DNA of 35,922 bases from Lactobacillus taiwanensis DSM 21401 (GTDB taxonomy: Bacteria; Bacillota; Bacilli; Lactobacillales; Lactobacillaceae): the NCBI RefSeq assembly GCF_001436695.1, contig NZ_AYZG01000005.1, positions 1 through 35,922 on the forward strand. Direction: 5' to 3'. Numbering within the stretch: the first letter of the stretch is position 1; every line of letters starts with the position of its first letter. A model generated the notes under the pieces. It ran no database searches and was not told the DNA's origin. It saw only the letters and a list, made by a program, of their open reading frames with translations. Both the position numbers and the translations under genes were made by a program. Positions 1-7,782 of the stretch are shown piece after piece.

Positions 1-96
1 CTTTCATAGATAGTACTTTATATATTTGTACTGTCTACTAAAGTAGGACTATATCAGATGGATGATAAATCGGTATTTTTATTAGTAAATTTTATC

Positions 97-1407
97 CTAC
101 TTAAAATTTAAAACCCATAAGAAGATAATAAATACTACAAATAGTACCCACATCATTGGGCTAACTTCTTTACCACGTTTTGCAGAAACCATACAAATTG
201 GGTAAGTAATCATTCCTAATGCCAAACCGTCAGAAATTGAGTAGGTAAGTGGCATACCTAGTAGAATTAAGAAGGCAGGAACAGCAATTTCTAACTTATT
301 CCAGTGAATATGCGCAGTGTTTTGTGCCATTAAAACTCCAACAATAATTAAAGCAGGAGCAGTTACTTGAGTAGTGAAGACGCCAAGCAATGGACTAAAG
401 ATCATTGAGATTAAGAAGAAGATAGCAACAAAGACAGCAGTTAAACCAGAACGTCCACCAACTGCAATACCAGCACTTGATTCAACAAAGGCACCAACAG
501 GTGAAGTACCGAAGATTGAACCAAACATCATAGCAGTTGAATCAGCTGCGAGTGCTTTACCAACACGTGGCATTTTATTGTTTTTCATAAAGCCAGCTTG
601 TTGAGCAAGACCAATTAAAGTACCAGCAGTATCAAAGAAAGTAACAAGTAAGAAGGTTAAAACGACAACCCACATTTGAAGTGAATTAATGTCCTTAACG
701 TGGAAAATTGCTTGTCCAAAGGTTGGTGCAAGGCTTGGCGCTAAAGAAATAAACTTATGTGGTACAGCAATTTGACCAGTACAAATACCGAAAATTGATG
801 CTGCAATCATTCCGATGAAAATTGCACCTGGAACGCCTAAGATCATTAAAATTACAGTAACGATTAAGCCAAAAATCGTGATCCAAACAAGTGGATTATG
901 AAGTGATCCTAAACCAACTAAAGTCGACTTGTTAGCAACAATTAAACCACCATTTTGTAAACCGAGGAAGGCAATAAAAAGACCGATACCTGATGAAATG
1001 GCAAATTTTAAGTCTGAAGGAATTGAATCAATAATCTTTTCTCTTAACTTAAATAAAGTAATTAAAATGAAAATAATTGATGCAACGAAAACACTAGCTA
1101 ACGCGGTTTCCCAGGATACTTTCATACCAATACATACTGTATAAGCAAAGAAGGCGTTAATACCTAAAGCAGGTGCTTCACCAATTGGATAATTAGCTAC
1201 AATACCCATGATTGCTGTACCAAGAGCGGCAGCTAGGGCAGTAGCAGTGAAAACAGCTCCCGTATTCATGCCACTAGCACCAAGAACACTTGGATTAACA
1301 AAAAGGATGTAAGACATACTAATAAAGGTAGTTAGACCTGCAATGAATTCAGTTCTAATATTAGTTCCCAACTTTTCTAAATGAAAGTAGTTTTTTATAA
1401 AATTCAT
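97..1407 (-). CDS. NCS2-family nucleobase permease (PbuG/AzgA-like purine transporter)
   Basis: Integral membrane permease of 436 aa with about a dozen hydrophobic segments. The family imports hypoxanthine, guanine or adenine with protons for purine salvage. Landmarks are an N-terminal stretch typical of AzgA/PbuG proteins (TEFIAGLTTFISMSYI), the conserved NPSVL after it, the TFFDTAGTLIGLA motif near the middle, and GTSPVGAFVESSAGI further on, all characteristic of this subfamily rather than of UraA/PbuX uracil or xanthine carriers. I chose the ATG at 1407 because GGAGGA (1413-1418) lies at ideal spacing; an in-frame start 21 codons upstream has no ribosome site and falls at the promoter -10. 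The gene has its own promoter and diverges from the lactate oxidase gene. A CGAAC box in the leader suggests purine control. The exact base carried cannot be told from sequence. Confidence 0.88.
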   Translation of the reverse strand: MNFIKNYFHLEKLGTNIRTEFIAGLTTFISMSYILFVNPSVLGASGMNTGAVFTATALAAALGTAIMGIVANYPIGEAPALGINAFFAYTVCIGMKVSWETALASVFVASIIFILITLFKLREKIIDSIPSDLKFAISSGIGLFIAFLGLQNGGLIVANKSTLVGLGSLHNPLVWITIFGLIVTVILMILGVPGAIFIGMIAASIFGICTGQIAVPHKFISLAPSLAPTFGQAIFHVKDINSLQMWVVVLTFLLVTFFDTAGTLIGLAQQAGFMKNNKMPRVGKALAADSTAMMFGSIFGTSPVGAFVESSAGIAVGGRSGLTAVFVAIFFLISMIFSPLLGVFTTQVTAPALIIVGVLMAQNTAHIHWNKLEIAVPAFLILLGMPLTYSISDGLALGMITYPICMVSAKRGKEVSPMMWVLFVVFIIFLWVLNFK

Positions 1408-1420
1408 TTTGTCCTCCAGA

Positions 1421-1437
1421 CATAATGTTCGTTTTTT
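1421..1437 (-). promoter_or_regulatory. Candidate PurR-type box (CGAAC core) in the permease leader
   Basis: The minus strand reads AAAAAACGAACATTATG between the predicted start of transcription and the ribosome site. It carries the CGAAC core with A/T flanks described for PurR boxes of Gram-positive bacteria. A single box downstream of the promoter is unusual, so the assignment is tentative. Confidence 0.35.
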
Positions 1438-1460
1438 AGCTTTAAATAAGCAACTTTTAC

Positions 1461-1489
1461 AGTGTAGCATTCAAATAAATAAATGTAAA
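1461..1489 (-). promoter_or_regulatory. Promoter of the NCS2 permease
   Basis: On the minus strand TTTACA (1484-1489) and TACACT (1461-1466) are separated by exactly 17 bases, a good sigma-A promoter. Transcription would begin near 1454, giving a leader of about 45 bases. I see no purine-riboswitch core in that short leader. Confidence 0.6.
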
Positions 1490-1505
1490 CACGAATTTTA
1501 ATTCG

Positions 1506-1519
1506 AGAAAGCGCTAAAA
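1506..1519 (+). promoter_or_regulatory. Weak cre-like site between permease and lactate oxidase
   Basis: AGAAAGCGCTAAAA fits the catabolite-responsive element pattern TGWAANCGNTNWCA with two mismatches. It lies about 20 bases upstream of the lactate oxidase -35. CcpA control would suit a lactate-consuming enzyme, but the match is marginal. Confidence 0.25.
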
Positions 1520-1539
1520 AAGCTATGTAGAGTGTTTAA

Positions 1540-1568
1540 TTGGTACTTAGTGAATTATTTCATAATAG
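1540..1568 (+). promoter_or_regulatory. Possible promoter of lactate oxidase
   Basis: TTGGTA (1540-1545) and TAATAG (1563-1568) are 17 bases apart, ahead of a leader of about 70 bases. The -35 is reasonable and the -10 moderate. Confidence 0.4.
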
Positions 1569-1646
1569 CTTTTATTTAATAAATAGATTAAACAGTCCTA
1601 AAATTAAGATAGATAGAAACCTACTGAATGATTGGAGGAAAATTTG

Positions 1647-2885
1647 ATGACAACTTACTATAAGGGCTTTCCACAAAGTACTAGAGAAGAAAAATTACAT
1701 ATGGTTAATTTGAATGAACTAGAAAATGAAGCAAAATATGTAATACCAGAAGCAGCCTACTACTACATAGCTAGTGGGGCTGAAAACGAATGGACTTGGC
1801 GTAATAATACGCAGGCATTTAATCATTTTCAAATTGTTCCTCGTGCTCTAACTGGAATGCAGGATCCGGAATTAAATACTGAATTTTTAGGGATGAAGTT
1901 AAAGACTCCTGTTATGATCTGTCCAATTGCCTGTCATGGTATTGCTAATGCAGAAGCAGAAATTGATACTGCTAAGGGTGCAAAGGCTGCAGGTTCCTTG
2001 TTTGGAATGAGTACATATGCTAATAAGAGTGTTCAAGAGGTTCAAGCAGCAGTTGGAGATTCTCCTCGTTATATGCAGTTGTACCTAAGTAAAAATTGGG
2101 ACTTTAATAAGATGGTAATTGAAGAATCTGTTAAAGCTGGTTTCACTGGTTTCTTCTTAACAGTAGATGCACTAGTTAGTGGTTATCGTGAAGCAAACTT
2201 GCGGACTAATTTCACTTATCCTGTACCACTTGCTTTCTTTAATGAGTGGAATGGCGGAAAAGGTGAAGGTCAAAGTGTTGCTCAAATGTATGCCTCCTCT
2301 GCACAAAATATTGGACCAGACGATATTCGGAAGATTAAGGAAATTGCCGATGTGCCTGTAATTGTTAAGGGTATTGAATGCGCAGAAGATGCAATGCTTG
2401 CAATTGGTGCTGGAGCAGACGGAATTGTAGTTTCTAACCACGGAGGACGTGAAGTTGACGGAGCTCCTGCTACAATTGATGTTTTGCCAGAAATTGCTAA
2501 AGCTGTTAAGAGTTATGACCACCGTGTTCCAATTATTCTTGATGGCGGTGTTCGTCGTGGTTCTCATGTCTTTAAGGCATTAGCATTGGGTGCCGACTTA
2601 GTTGGTATTGGACGTCCATTCTTATATGGTTTAGCACTTGGTGGTGCCCAAGGTGTTCAATCAGTTATTGAACAATTGAATAAAGAATTGTTAATTGATA
2701 TGCAATTAACTGGTTGTAAAACAATTGAAGATATTAAACATGCCAAGATTGATCATATTGACTATACAGCTGATTGGGGAATTTCTTCAACGAGTAAGAG
2801 TGTTATGAAGCCATATCCTGTTACTAAAGAAAATCAATTAACTGGTGAAGCAGCCGATGCCGTCAGCGGTGCTTCAAGACATTAG
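1647..2885 (+). CDS. lox: L-lactate oxidase (FMN-dependent alpha-hydroxy acid oxidase)
   Basis: Cytosolic flavoenzyme of 412 aa that oxidises L-lactate with oxygen to pyruvate and hydrogen peroxide. The start is the ATG at 1647, seven bases after GGAGGA (1634-1639); an in-frame TTG at 1632 overlaps that site and is rejected. Counted from this start, the residues known for substrate and FMN handling in Aerococcus viridans lactate oxidase fall at identical positions: Tyr40, Ala95, Tyr146, Asp174, Arg181, Tyr215, catalytic His265 and Arg268 (in SNHGGRE). The FMN-phosphate region ILDGGVRRG and GIGRPFLYG follows. This supports oxidase activity rather than a membrane lactate dehydrogenase. The gene is monocistronic, with a strong terminator behind it. 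Peroxide production is inferred from the family, not seen directly. Confidence 0.92.
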   Translation: MTTYYKGFPQSTREEKLHMVNLNELENEAKYVIPEAAYYYIASGAENEWTWRNNTQAFNHFQIVPRALTGMQDPELNTEFLGMKLKTPVMICPIACHGIANAEAEIDTAKGAKAAGSLFGMSTYANKSVQEVQAAVGDSPRYMQLYLSKNWDFNKMVIEESVKAGFTGFFLTVDALVSGYREANLRTNFTYPVPLAFFNEWNGGKGEGQSVAQMYASSAQNIGPDDIRKIKEIADVPVIVKGIECAEDAMLAIGAGADGIVVSNHGGREVDGAPATIDVLPEIAKAVKSYDHRVPIILDGGVRRGSHVFKALALGADLVGIGRPFLYGLALGGAQGVQSVIEQLNKELLIDMQLTGCKTIEDIKHAKIDHIDYTADWGISSTSKSVMKPYPVTKENQLTGEAADAVSGASRH

Positions 2886-2905
2886 TTTAATGGGATGAAT
2901 ATATG

Positions 2906-2939
2906 AAAAAACTGCGATCCAACACGATCGCAGTTTTTG
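2906..2939. terminator. Bidirectional terminator between lox and dgk
   Basis: A 13-bp perfect stem (AAAAACTGCGATC at 2907-2919 with its complement at 2926-2938) has a 6-base loop and A/T tracts on both sides, so it can stop both convergent genes. Confidence 0.88.
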
Positions 2940-2941
2940 CT

Positions 2942-3616
2942 TTATTTAACTAAATTAGGTTTCCAATTTTCGTCAAGCTTACCCATTTCTTTGAGTTTAG
3001 CAACGATTTGGTTCAAGACTTCTTGACGATCTTCTTCACTAGCCATGAAGTCTAATTTATCACCATCAATAGTCATTTTTGGTGAATAATCATACTTCTC
3101 ATACCATGGCTTGTAGTAGCGGAGCAGGCGCTTGTAATAGTCTTCTAAACTTGGATCATAACTCAATTGTTCATAATTACGACCACGTTTTTGAATACGT
3201 TTAAGCATGGTATCGTATGAAACATCGATATGGACAAGCAGATCAGGATTCTTTTTAGGCATCCGATCTAATTCACTCATCATATTATGTAGAAGTTCGT
3301 AATATGTATCTACTTCTTCTTTAGTTGCACGACCAATATCGGCATTCATTTGGAAGAAAAGTGCGTCTTCGTAGATAGAACGATCAAGTACGTTATTATC
3401 ATCAGTTAACGCTGCTTTAATACTTTGGAAGCGAGTATTTAAGAAATAAACTTGCAATAAAAAAGCGTACTTTTTGGGATTTTCGTAGAATAATGGCAAA
3501 ACAGGATTATCGTCTACACTTTCATAAAAAGGATTAGTACCTAAATATTTAGATAGAATACCTGTTAGACTGGATTTTCCGGCTCCAATGGGACCACTTA
3601 ATACAATAACTGTCAT
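2942..3616 (-). CDS. dgk: Deoxynucleoside kinase, deoxyguanosine kinase-like subunit
   Basis: Soluble 224-aa kinase that phosphorylates deoxyguanosine for dNTP salvage. The P-loop GPIGAGKSS is at residues 8-16, a [11 protein letters not shown] block carries the DRS motif, and KRGRNYEQ forms the lid. Length and N-terminus match the dGK subunit of the heterodimeric dAK/dGK kinase known from Lactobacillus acidophilus. The ATG at 3616 is chosen because AAGGA lies five bases ahead of the GTG-ATG pair, leaving the GTG too close. It follows its paralogue dak by 21 bases and shares its transcript; the terminator at 2906-2939 closes the unit. Which paralogue prefers dG is inferred from length, gene order and resemblance to the L. 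acidophilus pair, not from a specificity residue. Confidence 0.85.
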   Translation of the reverse strand: MTVIVLSGPIGAGKSSLTGILSKYLGTNPFYESVDDNPVLPLFYENPKKYAFLLQVYFLNTRFQSIKAALTDDNNVLDRSIYEDALFFQMNADIGRATKEEVDTYYELLHNMMSELDRMPKKNPDLLVHIDVSYDTMLKRIQKRGRNYEQLSYDPSLEDYYKRLLRYYKPWYEKYDYSPKMTIDGDKLDFMASEEDRQEVLNQIVAKLKEMGKLDENWKPNLVK

Positions 3617-3637
3617 CACGTTCCTTCTATTCGTTAA

Positions 3638-4285
3638 CTAGTTCAAATTACCTATCTCAGCAAGTTTTTGATCGATTGTGCTAATAACTTCTTTTCGTGC
3701 ATCTTCATCTGCGACGAAATCATACTTGTCGCCGTCAATCATCATCTTTGGGGATGCATTATATTTTTCATACCAAGGCTCATAATAGGATAAAAGACGT
3801 GCATAGTAGTCTTTTAGATCTGGATCAGTTGATAATTGCTCAAACTTCCGGCCCCGCTTTTGAATGCGGTAAAGCATGGTATCAAGAGATACATGAATAT
3901 AGATTAGAAGATCAGGTTTCTTACTTGGATTACCTGGTGCTTGTTCCATCATGTTCTCAAGTAAGCTGTCATAGATCTTAAACTCAGTAGGATCTGCAAT
4001 ACCACTATCAACATTCATTTTGAAAAATAAAGCATCTTCGTAAATGGAACGATCAGACACACTGTTGTGATCGCGAATAGCTTGGTTGATTTGAGCCAAA
4101 CGGTGATTTAGAAGATAGGTATTTAAAAGAAAAGTATAGTGTGCCATGTCTTTATAATAAAGTGGCAAAATTGGGTTGTTATCTACGCCTTCATAAAAGG
4201 CTTGGGTGCCTAGATGTTCTGCAAGAAGACTGGTTAAACTGGATTTTCCGGCTCCAATAGGCCCGCTCAATACAATAACTGTCAT
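3638..4285 (-). CDS. dak: Deoxynucleoside kinase, deoxyadenosine kinase-like subunit
   Basis: Paralogue of the following dgk, 215 aa, expected to phosphorylate deoxyadenosine and pair with dGK. The P-loop GPIGAGKSS sits at residues 8-16, the DRS motif lies in [12 protein letters not shown], and the lid is KRGRKFEQ. The first 18 residues equal those of dgk, and the DNA around both starts (GAACGTGATGACAGTTATTG) is almost unchanged, pointing to a tandem duplication with the start region held constant. The ATG at 4285 follows a GTG; I chose the ATG because the purine-rich AAAGAA upstream is at better distance. Known for the family: the L. acidophilus pair acts as a heterodimer and has the same order dak-dgk and the same lengths, 215 and 224. 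Confidence 0.85.
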   Translation of the reverse strand: MTVIVLSGPIGAGKSSLTSLLAEHLGTQAFYEGVDNNPILPLYYKDMAHYTFLLNTYLLNHRLAQINQAIRDHNSVSDRSIYEDALFFKMNVDSGIADPTEFKIYDSLLENMMEQAPGNPSKKPDLLIYIHVSLDTMLYRIQKRGRKFEQLSTDPDLKDYYARLLSYYEPWYEKYNASPKMMIDGDKYDFVADEDARKEVISTIDQKLAEIGNLN

Positions 4286-4323
4286 CACGTTCTTTCTACA
4301 ATATATAGTTTGCTTTAATAGTG

Positions 4324-4355
4324 TAATTCAATATCTGGTATGAAAACAAGTGGTT
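4324..4355 (-). promoter_or_regulatory. Possible promoter of dak-dgk
   Basis: On the minus strand a TTGTTT element and TACACT are 18 bases apart, leaving a leader of about 35 bases before the dak ATG. A second, closer pair (TTGAAT and TATATA) also exists, so the assignment is uncertain. Coordinates are approximate. Confidence 0.3.
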
Positions 4356-4406
4356 TTTTAATTTGCTATAAAAGAAAAAAGTCAAGCGAACACGCAAAAA
4401 AATCGC

Positions 4407-4446
4407 AAAAAAGAAAAAACGAACTAATCTAAAAAAGATTAATTCG
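4407..4446 (-). terminator. Terminator of nagB
   Basis: Reading the minus strand, CGAATTAATC (4437-4446) pairs with GATTAGTTCG (4420-4429) apart from one G-T, followed by a long T-rich run (4407-4419). Confidence 0.75.
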
Positions 4447-4472
4447 CTAAAATAAACGGTTTTAAATGAGGA

Positions 4473-5192
4473 TTAATTTCTGTATTTTGGATCAAGCTTT
4501 GCAGCAGCTACTTCGTCGCAAATAATTGTTACATCTGGGTGATCTTGTAAGATAGATGCAGGAACTTCTTCAGTAACGGGACCTTCGACTAATGCCTTAA
4601 CAGCATCTTGTTTTGATTCACCGAAAGCAAGTAGAACGATCTTTTTACTGTTCATGATTGATCTAATTCCCATACAAATAGCTTGACGAGGAACTTCGTC
4701 TTCATTATCGAAGAAGCGTGAGTTTGCTTTAATAGTACTTTCAGTTAATTGAACTTTATGGGTTAAGCTGCCAAAAGGAGTTCCCGGTTCGTTGAACGCA
4801 ATGTGTCCGTTTCTACCAACACCTAAAATTTGGATATCAATAGGATTTGCAGCGATAATGTCGTTATAACGATCAACTTCTTCATCGATATCCTTTGCCA
4901 TTCCGTTTGGAATATATGAGTGCTTGAAAGGTTTCTTATCGAATAAGTGCTTTTGCATGAAGTAGTGATAGCTTTGGTCATTATCTGGATGTAAGCCATA
5001 ATATTCATCTAAGTTGATACTTGTCATGTCAGAGAAGTCTAAGTCGCTGTCGCACATATCGTCATACATTGGAATTGGAGAAGAACCAGTAGCTAAACCT
5101 AAAACTTTGTCACCATTTTCCATTCCCTTTTTAATAATTTCAAATGCCTTAGTGCCGCCTTCAATATTATCTTTAGTTACGATGATTTTCAT
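4473..5192 (-). CDS. nagB: Glucosamine-6-phosphate deaminase
   Basis: Cytosolic 239-aa enzyme converting glucosamine-6-phosphate to fructose-6-phosphate and ammonia, the committing step of amino-sugar catabolism. The active-site pattern is complete: Asp62 in NLDEYYGL, and Asn128, His130 and Glu135 in [12 protein letters not shown], at the numbering known for Bacillus subtilis NagB. The phosphate-binding ATGSSP loop is at 34-39. The length suits the short Gram-positive form, which lacks the long allosteric C-terminus of the E. coli enzyme. The ATG at 5192 follows GAGGAGG by eight bases; an upstream in-frame ATG at 5213 overlaps an operator-like repeat and is rejected. It is a single-gene unit with its own terminator and a promoter flanked by two NagR-like repeats. 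Confidence 0.95.
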   Translation of the reverse strand: MKIIVTKDNIEGGTKAFEIIKKGMENGDKVLGLATGSSPIPMYDDMCDSDLDFSDMTSINLDEYYGLHPDNDQSYHYFMQKHLFDKKPFKHSYIPNGMAKDIDEEVDRYNDIIAANPIDIQILGVGRNGHIAFNEPGTPFGSLTHKVQLTESTIKANSRFFDNEDEVPRQAICMGIRSIMNSKKIVLLAFGESKQDAVKALVEGPVTEEVPASILQDHPDVTIICDEVAAAKLDPKYRN

Positions 5193-5211
5193 AATATATA
5201 CCTCCTCATCC

Positions 5212-5226
5212 ATTGGTCTAGTCCAT
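5212..5226 (+). promoter_or_regulatory. NagR-like operator, proximal copy
   Basis: ATTGGTCTAGTCCAT is an imperfect palindrome resembling the sites of the GntR-family regulator NagR/YvoA. It covers the nagB transcription start region, a place where bound protein would block initiation. Confidence 0.6.
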
Positions 5227-5253
5227 TATAAAATATAAAATTGGTCTAGTCAA
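5225..5253 (-). promoter_or_regulatory. nagB: nagB promoter
   Basis: On the minus strand TTGACT (5248-5253) and a consensus TATAAT (5225-5230) are exactly 17 bases apart. Two operator-like repeats overlap it, one over the -35 and one just downstream of the -10. Confidence 0.85.
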
Positions 5254-5254
5254 A
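5240..5254 (+). promoter_or_regulatory. NagR-like operator, distal copy
   Basis: ATTGGTCTAGTCAAA repeats the proximal site 28 bases away and overlaps the -35 element. Two spaced copies of the same 12-base core argue against chance. Confidence 0.6.
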
Positions 5255-5318
5255 CTAAACCGCTAACATTTTTAATTTTATTTTTTTCTGCGGTAAAATC
5301 TAGGTGAGGTGAGAAGAG

Positions 5319-6158
5319 ATGGAGAAGAGTTTTGAGGAAAGTAATCTATCAGGTTTAGGTATGGGAACTTGGGGAATTGGCGAAGACACTTCAAAGAAAA
5401 AAGATGAACTTGCTGCCCTTCGCTATGGCTTAGATCATGGAATTAAAGTAATCGATACTGCGGAAATGTATGGTGAAGGAAAAAGTGAAAAGCTAGTTGG
5501 CGAGGCGATTAGAGGCTATGACCGGAGTAAAATCTTTTTAATTTCGAAATTTTATCCATATCATGCTTCTCCAGAATTAGAGCGCCAAAGTTTAGAAAAA
5601 AGCTTAAAAAGACTAGGAACCGATTATTTAGATTTATATTTACTCCACTGGCGCGGAGATAAGCGTTTATCTGAAACGGTTCGGGGACTTAAAGAATTAG
5701 AAAAAGAAGGACTAATTCGTCATTGGGGTGTGTCAAATTTTGATGTGGCTGATTTAGAAGAACTATTTAGCGTTCCTGGCGGAAAAGACTGTTTTGCTAA
5801 TGAAGATCTATATAATCTCTCTGAGCGAGGGGTAGAGTACGACGTCTTACCTTGGCAAGAAAAGCACGGCGTTGGCTTTATTGGATATTCTCCCTTTAAT
5901 TCAGGTAAGGGTGATTCAATCAGAATTACTAATAATCTTAAGATTGTTGCTCGCGCTCACCATGTAACGCCGCATCAAGTGATGCTCGCTTGGACTTTGA
6001 GACATGGCAATGTTTTATCGATTCCTAAAGCAGGCACAGTTAAACACATGAAGGAAAATATTGCTGCTCAAGATATTAAACTAACTTCAGATGAAATAAA
6101 ATTAATCGATAATGACTTTACGCAACCGACTGAAAAGATTCCGCTTGCGATGATATAG
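5319..6158 (+). CDS. Aldo/keto reductase
   Basis: Cytosolic NAD(P)H-dependent oxidoreductase of 279 aa with a TIM-barrel fold, reducing aldehydes or ketones. The catalytic tetrad is complete: Asp46 and Tyr51 in IDTAEMYGEG, Lys77 in ISKFYP, and His110 in LLHWRG. The C-terminal IPKAGTVKHMKENIAA block is the usual coenzyme-binding segment. The ATG at 5319 has AGGTGAGG upstream at suitable distance. It diverges from nagB across about 125 bases that hold the NagR-like sites; I see no convincing separate promoter, only a weak TAAAAT at 5294-5299. Substrate is unknown; members near 280 aa include diketogluconate-reductase-like enzymes. Confidence 0.88.
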   Translation: MEKSFEESNLSGLGMGTWGIGEDTSKKKDELAALRYGLDHGIKVIDTAEMYGEGKSEKLVGEAIRGYDRSKIFLISKFYPYHASPELERQSLEKSLKRLGTDYLDLYLLHWRGDKRLSETVRGLKELEKEGLIRHWGVSNFDVADLEELFSVPGGKDCFANEDLYNLSERGVEYDVLPWQEKHGVGFIGYSPFNSGKGDSIRITNNLKIVARAHHVTPHQVMLAWTLRHGNVLSIPKAGTVKHMKENIAAQDIKLTSDEIKLIDNDFTQPTEKIPLAMI

Positions 6159-6180
6159 TTTGGAAATATTTATAAAATAA

Positions 6181-6229
6181 AAAAGATTGATTAACCACGT
6201 TACTAAAACGTTGGTTAATCAATCTTTTT
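6181..6229. terminator. Terminator downstream of the aldo/keto reductase
   Basis: A long stem (6185-6200 with about 6208-6224, one bulged base) built on GATTGATTAACC and its complement is flanked by A and T runs. It can serve both strands. Confidence 0.85.
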
Positions 6230-6255
6230 GCTTTAAGAATTATTTTTTTACGATT

Positions 6256-6447
6256 TTATTTATATATCTTTATCAACTTTTCGAGATCTTCATTGATTTC
6301 TTTAATTTTTTTTTGTGCACAATCAAAATGTTTATTTAAATTTACGAGTTCGTTATTCATCAGTTTAGCCAAAGCTTGTAAATCTTCGCTTTGGTTAGCA
6401 GCTGATTTTTGTGAATTAATAATAATCTTTGTAGCTCTATCTGGCAA
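6256..6447 (-). CDS. Small unrecognised protein or gene remnant (coiled-coil-like)
   Basis: A 63-codon frame on the minus strand with no recognised domain. The C-terminal half (residues 29-63) is rich in Asn, Glu, Lys and Leu with heptad-like spacing, so a short coiled coil is likely. The only start at this position is a TTG at 6447 with no clear ribosome site. The same frame stays open upstream to a stop at 6571-6573, adding about 41 codons (Lys-rich, with FYESYHNHCDQDRSKQ) but no ATG or GTG. The frame could therefore be the tail of a gene that has lost its 5' end, or could use a rare start. Function unknown. Confidence 0.35.
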   Translation of the reverse strand: MPDRATKIIINSQKSAANQSEDLQALAKLMNNELVNLNKHFDCAQKKIKEINEDLEKLIKIYK

Positions 6448-6607
6448 TTGTTTTGAACGATCTTGATCACAATGATTATGATAAGATTCATAAAATTTAT
6501 CATCCTTTTTAGGTTTGAGATTGCGGAGAAAAATAATAAAAGCGGCTTTTGATTTATAAATAAGTTGATATTATGACTCTTTTAGCGATCATATAAATTT
6601 GGATAAA

Positions 6608-7690
6608 TTAATTGTTGTTGAGACTTCTTTCTACTTTGATTTTCCCGTAGATGATTTTTTGCTTTGCTTTTTGAACTTGAATCCAAGTATGATATGACAG
6701 ATTTCCTTGAACTAAAGAAATCCCATTGTTTTTAAGTCCATAACTCAGATTTTTACCAGCAGGAAACTTACCTTTGGCAGTTTCGTCAGCAAGTTTTTCT
6801 ACTGCAAGGTCAGCACTCTTGATAACTGAAGTAAGGGTAAAATTGGAAGGCTGACCTCCCTTTGCTTGGTAATTTCCAAGTTTAGTTTGATCTTCATCTG
6901 AACCAATTACCCACACCTTTTGTTTTACAGGTTGTGCTTGATTAACCTCTTTGGCAGCTTTGAAGACTCCTTGACCACTTTTACCAGCAACTTGAAAAAT
7001 CACATCGGCTTTTTTATCATACATTTCCTGGGCAATATCGTGTGCTTTATTAACATCTGAAAAATTACCTACGGTTTGATTTATCACTTTAATATGTTTA
7101 TGAAGTTTGTGACCAGTAGTGACTACTCCTTGGATAAATCCAGCTTTAAAAGTATTTAGTTCTTTACTATTTTGTCCTAAAACAATGCCAACCGTATTGC
7201 TTTTGGTAGTGTAAGCAGCTGCAACTCCTGCAAGATAGGCGCCTTCTTGATTTTTAAAAGAAATACTAGATACGTTTTTAAGCTTAGGTGCATGTGTATC
7301 AATGACGACAAAGTTTTTATGAGGATTATTTTTAGCGGTTTTAACAATAGTTGGTTTTATCATATAGCCCACGCTAATAATAGTTGAAAATTTTTTGTCT
7401 AATGCGTCATTGATACTTGCTTGATAATCTTTGGAGTCTTTAGGGATAAAGTAGTTATAGCCGTTATTGCCTTCAGAAAGATTATTTTTAGTACCGTAAT
7501 TTTTTAAACCTTGCCATGCAGATTGATTAAGTGAGTTATCTTTAACACCATTAACATCTGAGATTAAAGCAATATGACTATCTGACTTTTTAATTGTTTG
7601 TGTTTCATGAGTGGGTTTAGTACAAGCACTTAATCCTAAGATAAAAGCACCTGTTGCTATTAGTAGAGAAAATTTTTTATTTAGTTTCAT
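6608..7690 (-). CDS. BMP-family substrate-binding lipoprotein (PnrA/Med-like)
   Basis: Surface lipoprotein of 360 aa. The signal peptide ends in the lipobox LSAC with Cys23 as the lipid-carrying residue. The mature part has the bind-and-release fold of the basic membrane protein (BMP) family, seen in ALISDVNGVKDNSLNQSAW, GYMIKP and SFKNQEGAYLAGVAA. Known members bind purine nucleosides or act in related signalling. No ABC ATPase or permease is adjacent, so it must work with a transporter elsewhere or as an accessory protein. The ATG at 7690 follows CGAGG by eight bases. It lies 92 bases behind the PhnD-like gene, with a terminator between, so the two are probably separate transcripts with possible read-through. 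Confidence 0.85.
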   Translation of the reverse strand: MKLNKKFSLLIATGAFILGLSACTKPTHETQTIKKSDSHIALISDVNGVKDNSLNQSAWQGLKNYGTKNNLSEGNNGYNYFIPKDSKDYQASINDALDKKFSTIISVGYMIKPTIVKTAKNNPHKNFVVIDTHAPKLKNVSSISFKNQEGAYLAGVAAAYTTKSNTVGIVLGQNSKELNTFKAGFIQGVVTTGHKLHKHIKVINQTVGNFSDVNKAHDIAQEMYDKKADVIFQVAGKSGQGVFKAAKEVNQAQPVKQKVWVIGSDEDQTKLGNYQAKGGQPSNFTLTSVIKSADLAVEKLADETAKGKFPAGKNLSYGLKNNGISLVQGNLSYHTWIQVQKAKQKIIYGKIKVERSLNNN

Positions 7691-7733
7691 TTAAAAACCT
7701 CGGTTAAAAATCTATTCTAATTTTAAACGAGAA

Positions 7734-7769
7734 AAAGGCCATCCTACAAGTCAAAGTAGGGTGGCCTTT
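7734..7769 (-). terminator. Terminator of the PhnD-like gene
   Basis: A 14-bp stem (7734-7747 with 7756-7769, one G-T pair) built on AAAGGCCACCCTAC lies 14 bases past the stop and is followed on the minus strand by a short T-rich run. Confidence 0.8.
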
Positions 7770-7782
7770 AAAAATATTAAAC

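Noticed and set aside
1-40. 10-bp hairpin at the left edge (TAGATAGTAC with GTACTGTCTA)
   Set aside because: No T tract on either strand and no gene context; may belong to sequence outside the window.
1408-1500. Possible purine riboswitch upstream of the NCS2 permease
   Set aside because: The leader is only about 45 bases long and lacks the conserved three-way junction loops.
2172-2567. Long minus-strand frame inside the lactate oxidase gene
   Set aside because: Antisense to a gene with every catalytic residue in place; its translation is Asn/Thr-rich and not protein-like.
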